Translations under genes and position numbers: made by a program | Shown here: positions 1 to 8,184 of the stretch, in pieces | Layout of the letters: every line of letters begins with the position of its first letter | How positions within the stretch are numbered: the first letter of the stretch is position 1 | Notes under the pieces: generated by a model | What the model saw: only the letters and a program-made list of their open reading frames with translations | The model's database searches: none | Told to the model about the DNA's origin: nothing | Source: Calderihabitans maritimus | Lineage (GTDB): Bacteria > Bacillota > KKC1 > Calderihabitantales > Calderihabitantaceae | Direction of reading: 5' to 3' | Assembly: GCF_002207765.1 (NCBI RefSeq) | Contig: NZ_BDGJ01000142.1 | Span: forward strand, 1 to 50,822 | DNA length: 50,822 bases

Positions 1-87
1 TTTTGGGTATATTTACTCTTATGGAGCAGGGCCTCATTTTCCTTCTTGGCCCCCGATATTTATTGACTCATACTCTGGAGTTCAGGG

Positions 88-396
88 TTAGAAGATTAGA
101 CTTATTAGAAACACAACTATCCCAACGGTCAAAATTGAAATAAATCGTAGCAAATTTCCTTTCAACTTATGCTTTCTATTAAATATCTGTACAGTCCAAA
201 AAGCGTCAGGTACGGCCAAATTAACGTAAGAATTGCTCGTGAGGGTTAAAGACCCAAATGCCAACACAATTATTAATGCACCTACCATCCTTGCCAAATT
301 ATGGAAACCCAAAAGTAATCCTATAATTTTGGCTATAACCCCAATTAAGACCCCTATTAAACTATTTCTAACCAGTAGAATTATTAATTTGAACAT
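88..396 (-). CDS. small hypothetical membrane protein
   Basis: This 102-residue protein is not recognised. It has about three hydrophobic segments (roughly residues 10-32, 36-55 and 84-102) separated by a short polar stretch rich in Lys and Arg (about 74-82), so it is probably an inner-membrane protein. The ATG is preceded by GGGAGG at a suitable distance, which supports translation. It is the last minus-strand gene of the accessory block at the left edge, 36 bases past the stop of the frameshifted gene upstream. The first 87 bases of the window show no coding sequence that I can support. No function is proposed. Confidence 0.6.
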   Translation of the reverse strand: MFKLIILLVRNSLIGVLIGVIAKIIGLLLGFHNLARMVGALIIVLAFGSLTLTSNSYVNLAVPDAFWTVQIFNRKHKLKGNLLRFISILTVGIVVFLISLIF

Positions 397-432
397 TATA
401 AGACCCTCCCAGGACGTTTAGACTTTGAATTC

Positions 433-1526
433 TCATCCTATCCTGCTACTTGTTCTTATTAAACTGTATATGTCCTTGACGATACCGTATAAAAACATCA
501 GTAGGGCGGCTACCAAAAGCGGAATTTGAACCAGTCCATTAAACGGAGCCGGAAGAAGACCCCGGGTGAGCGTATCCCAGGCAAACCAAGCTGCCAAAAT
601 TCTTAACATTATACCCAGCCCGAACCCAAACGTTCCAGATATGCGAGCAGCTAAAAACCTCTTGTAAAATACAGGCAGGAAAATGACTATTACCAGTAAA
701 AGCCAGATAGTAAATTTTGTGGTATAAGGCCCCAACCACATTCCTGAAGTGGATATGACCGACAGGTGAAGGTCTTTTTCTGGAAGTTTAGAAAAATTCG
801 CCGTCCAGGTTCTGGCTCCTGTCCTTTTCAGGGGTAAGGAACCAGCCAGTCGGTAGTTGCTATGAGGGAGGGTAATGGAAATCTGTAAATTCTTGAAATA
901 GGCCCAGTATTTCGCAGGTTGAAGAAGATAGGTAAGGTGAAATACCGGGTTAAGGTAACGGTCCTGATCAAGTCCAAGTGTATTTTCAAAAACAACCTTT
1001 AATTCGTGGTGACCGGGTGACAGTTTTAAAGTAAAAGGAACAGCATCAAACTTATCTCTTCGCATGTTTTCCGGGAGAGGATAAGTTTTGCCTGTCCAAG
1101 GATCGTACCAGATAAACTTGGAACTTTTTTCTAAGGCGGGATAAAGAGATGATACTGAAACTTTCTCCGAGGAGACGGGAATCGCCTCGCCATCCAGGGT
1201 AACTTGCCCACCTTTAACGAAATCACTGATAAAAAGCACCGATACGACCACCGTATCCTGGCTGGATTGTTGATCAGGTAAGTTGCAGAAACGTTAGCCC
1301 GCATAAACAATGGTAACAAAAAGGAATCACTCTCCGTAAAATTGATGGCCAGGCTTTCCGTTTCAATCCCTACTGGTGTATCTGCAACAGGAATGACCGG
1401 CCCCAAAAATTCTCCCGATGAGGAGACAGGCAGACCGTTGTCAAACGCAACGAAAGGTAAAAGTACTTCTGAAATAATAAGTATAGTCAGTATTGTTAAG
1501 GGTCTAATAAAAATCTTAAGGATCAA
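433..1526 (-). pseudogene. frameshifted gene for a secreted, membrane-anchored protein
   Basis: Two overlapping reading frames together encode one protein. The first part (from a TTG at 1526, preceded by AAGGAAGG seven bases away) has a signal peptide and runs to about position 1258. The second part continues in another frame from about 1255 to the stop at 433. Joining them gives a protein of about 364 residues with a signal peptide, a beta-rich extracellular half and about three C-terminal membrane segments. A net loss of one base near 1253-1260 explains the break; the sequence there (AACAATCCAGCC) is not a classic slippery site. The family is not recognised; an N-terminal resemblance to DUF4424-type domains is only a guess. 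It could be a real mutation or an assembly error. Confidence 0.65.
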
Positions 1527-1580
1527 AACATTTCCTTCCTTTTCCAAAACATTTAAACTCTAATTGTTATATATCACCGA

Positions 1581-1637
1581 CTGGCCAGTAACAAAATACG
1601 AAGCACCGGCATGAAAACGTGCTTCGCAAAGCACAGG
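1581..1637 (-). promoter_or_regulatory. structured leader RNA motif, copy A
   Basis: This lies 55 bases upstream of the frameshifted gene and would be in its transcript. Positions 1581-1612 match 3652-3683 at most positions, including the minus-strand core TGCTTCG-ATTTTG and the end CCAG. A helix GCCG/TGGC (1607-1610 with 1584-1587) is conserved by compensatory change in the other copy. Two mutually exclusive hairpins are possible just 5' of and within it: GTGCTT/AAGCAC (1619-1634) and GAAGCAC/GTGCTTC (1600-1625). The second is followed by a short T-rich run, as in an attenuator. No known riboswitch class is recognised. Confidence 0.45.
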
Positions 1638-1786
1638 TTCGCAACAGTAAACGTCTCCCTGCCTCTCCAAATTTGTTTAGGACGAAACAACTTGTACTGA
1701 AATTAGATCCCCTAGTCAATAAATAATCTTGGCTCTCGAATGTCCGTCCGCCTCTATTAATGTTAGCTTGTCGCTTGTTGCCCGGC

Positions 1787-2353
1787 TTATTTTAAGTGGG
1801 CTTGTATTTGTTTTACAAAAACTTGTAATTCAGTAGGTGGAAGATCAACACCTACTAGCTGTACTTTTGGAGACACATAATTCATAGAAGAGACTTTCCC
1901 ATTGATAATTGGAAATCTACCTTGCGCACCGTTTAATACAAAATATTTGGTTCCGTAACCTAGAAATAACAATGCTTTTTCTCCAATTTTGAATAAAGGA
2001 TCATCTCTATCTTGTACCACCTGTCCATTGATATTCCCGGCCAACTGATGTATAACAATGTTACTGTTGTCTTCTATTGAACCTTTAATAACTTTTTCGA
2101 CTTTAAAGGAAAAATCTGTATAGGGAATGTTAGTTCTATCTATTATACCTTCAGTGATAACATCCTTAAACGTTCCTATTACGATGGCATCTGCACGATC
2201 GGTAAGTTTGGCTAATGAATCATATGACTCAAGGTAACTGCTACCTGTAATTATTTGTATCTCAGTTACCGGCGATAATTCTTGGATTGAGACGAAGGCC
2301 GCACTAAAAATTACTAAAACACTTGCAATTATAATTAACAACCGAACTTTCAT
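1787..2353 (-). CDS. hypothetical exported protein
   Basis: This 188-residue protein has a clear N-terminal signal peptide or anchor (residues 1-23: basic MKVR, then a hydrophobic run). The mature part has the pattern 'aspartate-alternating beta strands, V-KG, D-DPL-KIGEKALLFL, GRFPI-NGKV', seen in small exported Bacillota proteins of unknown role. No catalytic motif is visible. It lies between two damaged genes but is itself intact, so it may still be expressed. Nothing in its neighbours points to a specific function. Confidence 0.7.
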   Translation of the reverse strand: MKVRLLIIIASVLVIFSAAFVSIQELSPVTEIQIITGSSYLESYDSLAKLTDRADAIVIGTFKDVITEGIIDRTNIPYTDFSFKVEKVIKGSIEDNSNIVIHQLAGNINGQVVQDRDDPLFKIGEKALLFLGYGTKYFVLNGAQGRFPIINGKVSSMNYVSPKVQLVGVDLPPTELQVFVKQIQAHLK

Positions 2354-2479
2354 CTTTTGACCCCCGTGGCCAAATTTTCATCTCTTTCCCAGAAAGTTTG
2401 ATTAATGAACAACTGATAAATCATTAATTCGCCATATGATTGCACATTCCAGAACTTGCATTTTAGAGTGTTCTGATAT

Positions 2480-2888
2480 TTAATTATTGTACAGGTACTC
2501 AACCAGATCAATATCTGTTTGCGTTGGTTCATATATTCCATACTCGTCGTAACGTATGTCGGTATGCGGGTTCATTAACACTTTCTCCCAAAATTCGAAC
2601 AGGGTAATAATAACCCCCTCTACATAATCGGTATTATTGTCCTCAAAGGGGTAGGAGGTAACATTTACCCAATTTGAACCATTCCAACTTCTGTAAATAA
2701 ATTCTCACGGCAACATAGTCCACGGCGGACTGGGTACTGGTGTAACCGTCGAGATACACTTTGGCTTCGCTTCCTACTTGGGCAATGGTGGTTTCAATCC
2801 CCCTTGAATTTTTTTGGTATATATACCTATTCTTTAGATGGTAAGCAGGCCTTTTAGGTTCCCAATTAGGGGGAAAGATTTTTGGCAA
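2480..2888 (-). pseudogene. frameshifted remnant downstream of the ECF-like gene
   Basis: The reading frame entering at about 2888 (no good start; only a TTG inside the end of the upstream gene) encodes a polar segment ending at 2643. A second frame from about 2703 carries on with matching composition (FIYRSWNGSNWVNV ... LVEYLYNN) to a TAA at 2480-2482. A net gain of one base near 2703-2707 joins them into about 135 residues. Upstream of the junction the second frame has a TGA, so the two parts are not independent genes. The product is unrecognised. Lacking its own start and frame, it looks like the broken 3' part of a former gene. A sequencing error could also explain the shift. Confidence 0.5.
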
Positions 2889-3522
2889 TCTTGATAATTT
2901 CTTCTGCCAAGTTAAAACCTTCTATCCGATATCTGACTCCTTGGTCATACCACACTAATGAAGTCCTTCCGCTCTTGTTGTAAAACAGGGTTGCTGATAC
3001 TCCGTTTATGTCAGGCCTCTCCACTACGGTGTCATCTTTGTCATAGCCCATACCAATCCCCGCATTTTGGAGAATCCCACTCTCTTTGATGATCAAAGGC
3101 CCAAGCTTTGTACTGTAACGAAGGGTAACTGTCATCAGCGGTTTCTCTCCCGAAATCTTGACCGCCACCAATTTGCTACCTTCCGGCTCTACCATTTCTT
3201 CCATCGGCCCGGAGTTCCTGTCTCTTATTTTCGATAGTTGCTCGGGGTCGATGGGAATTAACTTTTTTTGTTCATGGTAGAAAGTTCTGGCCGTATTTAA
3301 GGCTATAGCCGTCAGCCAGGCCCGGATTTTGGCTGGTTCCTTTAAAGTGTGGTATTTTTCAAAGGCTGTCTTAAACGTTTCCTGGGCCACTTCTTCGGCG
3401 ACTGCCGGGTCGCGGGTTACTGCGAGGGCGATTTTGTATATGCGTTCAAAATAAATTTCATAAATGAGTTGTCTGGTTTCAAGGGAACATTGAGGTCTGT
3501 CCTTATTCTTGTGAAACGGCAT
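2866..3522 (-). CDS. ECF sigma-factor region 2 fused to an anti-sigma-like C-terminal domain
   Basis: The start is the ATG at 3522, preceded by GGAAGGAGGG; an upstream in-frame ATG has no such site. Residues ~10-85 are an ECF sigma region 2 (LIYEIYFERIYKIAL, DPAVAEEVAQETF, IRAWLTAIALNTAR), which binds RNA polymerase core and the -10 element. Region 4, needed for -35 recognition, is absent. Instead, residues ~110-218 resemble the DUF4367-type domain found at the C-terminus of sigma-linked anti-sigma factors (LIIKESG, SATLFYNKSGRTSLVWYDQGVRYRIEG). The simplest reading is an in-frame deletion that fused an adjacent sigma and anti-sigma pair. It is unlikely to be a normal sigma factor. Confidence 0.65.
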   Translation of the reverse strand: MPFHKNKDRPQCSLETRQLIYEIYFERIYKIALAVTRDPAVAEEVAQETFKTAFEKYHTLKEPAKIRAWLTAIALNTARTFYHEQKKLIPIDPEQLSKIRDRNSGPMEEMVEPEGSKLVAVKISGEKPLMTVTLRYSTKLGPLIIKESGILQNAGIGMGYDKDDTVVERPDINGVSATLFYNKSGRTSLVWYDQGVRYRIEGFNLAEEIIKIAKNLSP

Positions 3523-3608
3523 TTTTTCGCCCTCCTTCCCCCTGCTATATTTTGACATTAGAAGCAGAAATCCCTTTAAATAGAAAATGTTCGTCGATTC
3601 TTAGCAGC

Positions 3609-3641
3609 AAAAAAGACGTCACCCGCCTCCCGGTAACCGTC
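3609..3641 (-). terminator. intrinsic terminator or attenuator in the ECF-like gene leader
   Basis: On the minus strand, GACGGTTACC and GGGTGACGTC form a stem with a seven-base loop and one bulge, followed directly by six T residues. It lies about 90 bases upstream of the ECF-like start and downstream of leader motif copy B. This arrangement, structured RNA then terminator then gene, is that of a transcription attenuator. Confidence 0.7.
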
Positions 3642-3651
3642 CCGAATAATT

Positions 3652-3720
3652 CTGGTCGGCAGCAAAATGCGAAGCAGCGACGTTAAGCCCATAAAATAAT
3701 GGGAAGGCCGGGCTTTGCGT
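3652..3720 (-). promoter_or_regulatory. structured leader RNA motif, copy B
   Basis: This is the second copy of the 32-base motif at 1581-1612. On the minus strand an AAGCCC/GGGCTT stem with an inner CCCAT/ATGGG hairpin comes first (about 3684-3715). The shared core follows: helix GTCG/CGAC (3678-3681 with 3655-3658) closing a loop with a small UGC-UUC-GCA hairpin. Compared with copy A the helix changes C-G to U-A and G-U to G-C, so pairing is kept. The terminator at 3609-3641 follows. The ligand, if any, is unknown. Confidence 0.5.
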
Positions 3721-3736
3721 ATAACCGTTAAAAGTT

Positions 3737-3770
3737 AAAAAAAAGGAGCAACAGGTTGAACCCGTGCTCC
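3737..3770 (-). terminator. intrinsic terminator after ppdK
   Basis: On the minus strand GGAGCA/TGCTCC close a stem with further inner pairing (ACGGGTT/AACCTGT), followed by eight T residues. It lies 38 bases after the ppdK stop and ends that operon. Confidence 0.85.
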
Positions 3771-3807
3771 ATTAGTATCACCGAGCTAGTCTCCTACTAA
3801 ACTCCTA

Positions 3808-6456
3808 TTACCGGGGATGTTTCAAAGCCGCCTGGGCCGCCGCCAGGCGGGCAATGGGAACCCTATAAGGCGAGCAGCTGACGAAATCGAGACCAATCTG
3901 GTGGCAGAACTCTATCGAGCTGGGTTCTCCCCCGTGTTCACCGCATATTCCAATCAGCAGATTCTCCCTCGTCTGCCGACCCTGTTTGACTGCCATCTCC
4001 ATCAGTCTGCCTACGCCATCCCGGTCCAGGACGATGAACGGGTTATCCTGAATTATCTTCTGCTGCACATAATGGTGCAGAAACTTTCCTTCAGCGTCAT
4101 CCCGGCTGAAACCAAAGGTGGTCTGCGTCAGGTCGTTCGTTCCGAAGGAGAAGAACTCAGCCTCCCGGGCAATCTCGCCTGCCGTAGCACAGGCCCGCGG
4201 TACTTCAATCATGGTTCCTATGGTGTAGTGGAAATCCACATTTTGTTCCCGCTTAACTTCTTCGGCAATTTTAACTATTTGCTCCCGGAGGAAGGCCAGT
4301 TCGTTAACGTGCATGACCAGAGGAATCTCTACCTCCGGAAATACTTCATAACCCTCCTTGACCAATTGGGCTACTGCCTGGAAAATAGCCCGGGCCTGCA
4401 TGGCATAAATTTCCGGAAAGGTAATACCCAGCCGGCAGCCCCGGTGTCCCAGCATGGGGTTGAATTCAGACAGAGCCCGTACCTGGCGGAGAAGCTCTTC
4501 TTTCGCGGCAATTTCCTGCGGGTCTCCCCCGGTAGCTTTTAACCGCGTTACCTCCACCACCAGCTCCTCCAGGTTGGGGAGAAATTCATGGAGTGGGGGA
4601 TCCAACAAACGAATGGTAACCGGGTAACCGGCCATAGCTTTTAGAATCTCGTAGAAATCTCCCTGCTGCATGGGAAGCAGTTTGGCCAGAGCAGCTTCCC
4701 GTTTTTCTTTCGTATCGGCCAGTATCATCTCCTGTACAATCGGCAACCGGTCCTGGGCCATAAACATATGTTCCGTCCGGCATAATCCAATACCGGCAGC
4801 CCCAAACTCGCGAGCCTTCCGGGCATCTTCCGGGGTATCTGCATTGGCCCGTACTCCAAGGGTTCGGATTTCATCGGCCCAACTGAGCAAGGTCTGGAAT
4901 TCTTCGCTAAGCTGGGGCTCAATCATGGGAACTTCTCCCAACATCACCTGCCCGGTGGAACCGTCGATGGAAATGATGTCGCCCTTCTTAACTACCGTTC
5001 CATCCACCTGGAATAACTCGGCTTCGTAGTTAATTTTAATACTTTCGCAGCCGCTTACACAGGGCTTACCCATACCCCGAGCGACTACCGCCGCATGGCT
5101 GGTCATCCCGCCCCGGCTGGTAAGAACCCCCTGGGCCGCTACAATTCCGTGAATGTCATCAGGAGTGGTTTCGGTACGCACCAGTATGATTTTGTGCCCT
5201 TCTTGTCCCAGCTTCTCGGCTTCATCCGCATCAAAAACAACCGCTCCGCAGGCCGCTCCGGGAGAAGCGGGAAGTCCCTTGGCAATAACGTTAAGTTCGG
5301 CCTCAGGGTCAATACGCCGGTGCAACAACTGATCCAATTGGCCCGGCTCAACCCGGGAAATTGCTTCCTCTTTGCTGATAAGTCCCTCTCGAACCATATC
5401 CACCGCAATCCGTATTGCCGCCGCAGCCGTTCGTTTACCCGTACGGGTTTGCAACAAATAAAGTTTTCCACGTTCAATGGTAAACTCGATGTCCTGCATA
5501 TCACGGTAGTGTTTCTCTAAGAGTTCACATATTTCAACAAACTGACGGTAAACTTGTGGAAGTTCTTCTTCAAGTTTATTGATGGGCTGCGGAGTACGAA
5601 TTCCAGCAACCACATCCTCTCCCTGGGCGTTAATTAGGTATTCACCATATATAGTCTTTTCGCCGGTAGAGGGATTTCGGGTGAAGGCCACACCCGTTCC
5701 GGAATCGTTGCCCATGTTGCCGAAAACCATGGATTGTACATTAACGGCCGTGCCCAGATCATCAGGAATTTTATTTATTTTCCGGTAAACGATGGCTCTT
5801 TGATTATTCCAGGAATCAAATACGGCTCTAACGGCCATATACAGTTGCTCAAAGGGCTCCTGGGGAAATTCTTCTCCCGTCTTATGTAAAACTAAGTCTT
5901 TATACTCCTTAATTATATCTCTCAAAGCTTCCGGTGTTAGTTGATAGTCAAATTTGACTCCTTCCCGTTCTTTGACCTTCTCCAGAATGCTTTCAAATTC
6001 ATAATGCTCTATTCCCTGTACTACATCACCAAACATCTGAATGAAACGACGGTAACAGTCCAAAGCAAAACGCTCATCATTTGTAGCTTTAATCAGTCCC
6101 TGCAGCGTCTGGTCATTAAGCCCCAAGTTGAGTATGGTATCCATCATTCCCGGCATGGAAATAACGGCCCCGGAACGCACAGATACCAGCAACGGGTTTT
6201 CGGGATCGCCGAATTTTTTTCCGGTAGCCTCTTCCACCTTGGAAAGCTTCTCCCGAAGTTCTTCCACTAGACCTTCCGGAAAATTCCTGTCCAAACGATA
6301 ATACTCGTTACAGGCTTCGGTGGTAATAGTAAGCCCCGGGGGTACCGGCAATCCAATGTTGGTCATTTCAGCCAGGTTGGCTCCTTTTCCCCCCAGCAAA
6401 GACTTCATATCCGCTCTTCCTTCTTGAAACAGATAGACGTATTTCTTACTTACCAT
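3808..6456 (-). CDS. ppdK: pyruvate, phosphate dikinase
   Basis: This enzyme interconverts pyruvate + ATP + phosphate and phosphoenolpyruvate + AMP + pyrophosphate. At 882 residues it has the usual family length. Visible parts are the N-terminal ATP-grasp nucleotide domain ([10 protein letters not shown] near 22, [13 protein letters not shown] near 255), the swivelling phosphohistidine domain ([13 protein letters not shown] with His454), and the C-terminal PEP/pyruvate barrel (SFGTNDLTQ, then [12 protein letters not shown] with catalytic Cys838). Thr452, two residues before the histidine, is the site normally phosphorylated by the regulatory protein. That protein is encoded immediately upstream and overlaps by 11 bases. 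The ATG follows AGGGGGAG. The pair probably allows reversible control of PEP formation or pyrophosphate-linked glycolysis. Confidence 0.97.
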   Translation of the reverse strand: MVSKKYVYLFQEGRADMKSLLGGKGANLAEMTNIGLPVPPGLTITTEACNEYYRLDRNFPEGLVEELREKLSKVEEATGKKFGDPENPLLVSVRSGAVISMPGMMDTILNLGLNDQTLQGLIKATNDERFALDCYRRFIQMFGDVVQGIEHYEFESILEKVKEREGVKFDYQLTPEALRDIIKEYKDLVLHKTGEEFPQEPFEQLYMAVRAVFDSWNNQRAIVYRKINKIPDDLGTAVNVQSMVFGNMGNDSGTGVAFTRNPSTGEKTIYGEYLINAQGEDVVAGIRTPQPINKLEEELPQVYRQFVEICELLEKHYRDMQDIEFTIERGKLYLLQTRTGKRTAAAAIRIAVDMVREGLISKEEAISRVEPGQLDQLLHRRIDPEAELNVIAKGLPASPGAACGAVVFDADEAEKLGQEGHKIILVRTETTPDDIHGIVAAQGVLTSRGGMTSHAAVVARGMGKPCVSGCESIKINYEAELFQVDGTVVKKGDIISIDGSTGQVMLGEVPMIEPQLSEEFQTLLSWADEIRTLGVRANADTPEDARKAREFGAAGIGLCRTEHMFMAQDRLPIVQEMILADTKEKREAALAKLLPMQQGDFYEILKAMAGYPVTIRLLDPPLHEFLPNLEELVVEVTRLKATGGDPQEIAAKEELLRQVRALSEFNPMLGHRGCRLGITFPEIYAMQARAIFQAVAQLVKEGYEVFPEVEIPLVMHVNELAFLREQIVKIAEEVKREQNVDFHYTIGTMIEVPRACATAGEIAREAEFFSFGTNDLTQTTFGFSRDDAEGKFLHHYVQQKIIQDNPFIVLDRDGVGRLMEMAVKQGRQTRENLLIGICGEHGGEPSSIEFCHQIGLDFVSCSPYRVPIARLAAAQAALKHPR

Positions 6457-7279
6457 CTCGCTCCCCCTTAAAATAGATTTCTAAGACTTTACTAGCGGTC
6501 TCCTCAACCGCCCGATTGGTTACGTCAATAATGGGACATCCAATACGTTTCATGATCTTTTCCGCATACTCCAATTCCTGCAGGATTCGTTCCATGTTGG
6601 CGTAATCGGCCCGGGAAGTCAACCCCAGAGTTTTGAGCCGCTCTTGGCGAATTTCGTTTAAGAGTTGAGGACTTATGGTAAGCCCTATAATCTTGCGGGG
6701 CGGCAGTTTGAAGAGTTCCTCCGGAGGGGCTACCTCCGGTACTAAAGGTACATTAGCCGCCTTTATTCGTTTATGAGCCAGGTACATGCACACAGGGGTC
6801 TTGGAAGTACGCGAAACTCCGATAAGAACTACATCAGCATAAATAAGCCCTCGCGGATCTTTCCCGTCGTCGTATTTTACGGCAAATTCAATGGCTTCCA
6901 CTTTGCGAAAATATGCTTCATCCAGACGACGAAGCAACCCGGGCTCAAGACGGGGCTGACTGTTGCTCACCTTGGCAATAGCTTCAATCATTGGTCCCAA
7001 AATATCTACTGCCACCACACCATGCTTTTCTGTTAACTCAATTAAATACTCCTTTAACTCAGGAATAACTATGGTGTAGGCAATAACAGCGTTGAATTCT
7101 TTCGCTTCTTCCACTATTTCTTCCAGAAGTTCCTTATCGCTCACATAAGGAACCCTTCGGAATTCAACTTGTCCTGAATCAAACTGGCTGGCGGCAGCCC
7201 GGCCGACAAACTCAGCCGTTTCCCCCAAAGAGTCAGAAACCACATAAATTACGGGCCTTTCATCGGCTGTTCCTTTAAT
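6446..7279 (-). CDS. PPDK regulatory protein (bifunctional kinase / pyrophosphorylase)
   Basis: This DUF299/PSRP family protein inactivates PPDK by ADP-dependent phosphorylation of its active-site threonine and reactivates it by phosphorolysis. The P-loop-like motif GVSRTSKTP lies near residue 155 counted from the proposed start. The first ordinary start codon, GTG at 7243, would begin inside the conserved first strand ([14 protein letters not shown]). The residues before it ([11 protein letters not shown]) are encoded upstream without any ATG, GTG or TTG. An ATT at 7277-7279 sits five bases after a strong GGGGGG Shine-Dalgarno run, so I place the start there (277 residues). Its overlap with ppdK indicates co-transcription and a direct functional pair. 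Confidence 0.92.
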   Translation of the reverse strand: MKGTADERPVIYVVSDSLGETAEFVGRAAASQFDSGQVEFRRVPYVSDKELLEEIVEEAKEFNAVIAYTIVIPELKEYLIELTEKHGVVAVDILGPMIEAIAKVSNSQPRLEPGLLRRLDEAYFRKVEAIEFAVKYDDGKDPRGLIYADVVLIGVSRTSKTPVCMYLAHKRIKAANVPLVPEVAPPEELFKLPPRKIIGLTISPQLLNEIRQERLKTLGLTSRADYANMERILQELEYAEKIMKRIGCPIIDVTNRAVEETASKVLEIYFKGERDGK

Positions 7280-7294
7280 CTTCTCTCCCCCCTT

Positions 7295-7945
7295 TTATTC
7301 AGCTTCCCCTAATTCGACAAACAGTCGGGTAATATGAGTTTTGGTGATACGTCCTACTACCTCCAGCTTTTCTTTTCCCTCGCTGTCAACAAGTGTCCTA
7401 ACTACCGGAAGAGCGTCAACTTCATGTTCTATCAGTTTTTTTGCCGCCATGTAAACCGTTTCTTCCGGAAAAGTAGTGATGATGTTGGGCATCCGGGTCA
7501 TCATAACACTTACCGGTACCTTGTGAATATCCGTCTGTCCTAAAGTCACTTTGAGCAGATCCTTCCGTGAAATAACCCCTTCCAAGAACCCCTCTTCGTT
7601 AACCACTATTAGCGTTCCCACATCTTCCAGGAACATGGTGACTACTGCATCATATACGGAAGTTCCTTCTCTCACCACTACCGGGACTGCTTTTACATCT
7701 TTTACTCTCAGCTTGCGAAGTTCTTCCGCTATCAGGGCACGGGGAGACTTTCCACTATAAAAATACCCCACGCGGGGCCTCGCTTCCAGGATACCGGCCA
7801 TAGTAAGAATAGTTAAATCAGGGCGCAACGTGGCTCGAGTAAGATTCAACTTCTTGGCGATTTGCTCGCTGGTAATAGGTCCAGAATTCTTAACAATCTC
7901 TACGATTTTTTCCTGCCGTTTCGTAAGCTGGATACTGCTCACCAC
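7295..7945 (-). CDS. ccpN: CcpN-type transcriptional repressor (HTH + two CBS domains)
   Basis: Residues ~5-62 form a winged helix (LTKRQEKIVEIV, ITSEQIAKKLNLTRATLRPDL). Two CBS domains follow (about 78-140 and 143-210), which usually bind adenine nucleotides. In Bacillus, CcpN (YqzB) represses gluconeogenic genes in an ATP/ADP-responsive way and is encoded next to the PSRP homologue YqfL, as here. The downstream PSRP and ppdK genes probably form one operon, so the repressor may control the whole pyruvate/PEP unit including itself. The N-terminus has two adjacent GTG codons and the exact start is uncertain by a codon or so. Confidence 0.9.
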   Translation of the reverse strand: MVSSIQLTKRQEKIVEIVKNSGPITSEQIAKKLNLTRATLRPDLTILTMAGILEARPRVGYFYSGKSPRALIAEELRKLRVKDVKAVPVVVREGTSVYDAVVTMFLEDVGTLIVVNEEGFLEGVISRKDLLKVTLGQTDIHKVPVSVMMTRMPNIITTFPEETVYMAAKKLIEHEVDALPVVRTLVDSEGKEKLEVVGRITKTHITRLFVELGEAE

Positions 7946-8009
7946 CTTCCCTGCCGTTCCGCTGTTATTATGACATACTAATTCCTAAAAACGCATTATT
8001 TATATATAC

Positions 8010-8020
8010 TATATAACACA
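8010..8020 (-). promoter_or_regulatory. candidate CcpN operator
   Basis: The minus strand reads TGTGTTATATA, which fits the CcpN operator consensus as I recall it (TRTGHYATAYW), 65 bases upstream of ccpN. The stretch 7946-8144 is otherwise very AT-rich with no clear -35/-10 pair. The match is to a short degenerate consensus in AT-rich DNA, so chance is a real alternative. Confidence 0.35.
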
Positions 8021-8144
8021 TAAATATCCTTCTGTTTGGGGCAAAATGATATTAATATAACAAAATGCCGTTAATATCTCCCCATCCGTAAGTTTATGGC
8101 CTTAAAATAAATTTTATGGCCCAAATTTTCTCGCCTGATTCAAG

Positions 8145-8176
8145 TAAAAACTAAGCAGTCCGAAGGAGGGACTGCT
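8145..8176 (-). terminator. intrinsic terminator after glyS
   Basis: On the minus strand AGCAGTCC and GGACTGCT form a perfect eight-base stem with a seven-base loop (CTCCTTC), followed by TAGTTTTTA. It begins nine bases after the glyS stop. Confidence 0.85.
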
Positions 8177-8184
8177 GTTTCCAT

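Noticed and set aside
1-87. Possible gene end or mobile-element end at the left edge.
   Set aside because: No frame, repeat or terminal inverted sequence could be supported in this short stretch.
2350-2541. A 63-codon minus-strand frame between the exported protein and the broken remnant.
   Set aside because: It overlaps the frame of the remnant's C-terminal part (stop at 2480), shows no recognised pattern and looks like a shadow.
3600-3720. Possible c-di-GMP-I riboswitch, because the minus strand contains ACGCAAAGCC and later GGTTACC.
   Set aside because: The spacing is too long, the 5' strand of the aptamer is missing, and copy A of the leader lacks these strings. I kept it as an unclassified structured leader.
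3817-4542. A 241-codon open frame on the plus strand opposite the C-terminal part of ppdK.
   Set aside because: It is antisense to the strongly conserved PPDK barrel, has no family motif or ribosome site, and its composition mirrors ppdK.
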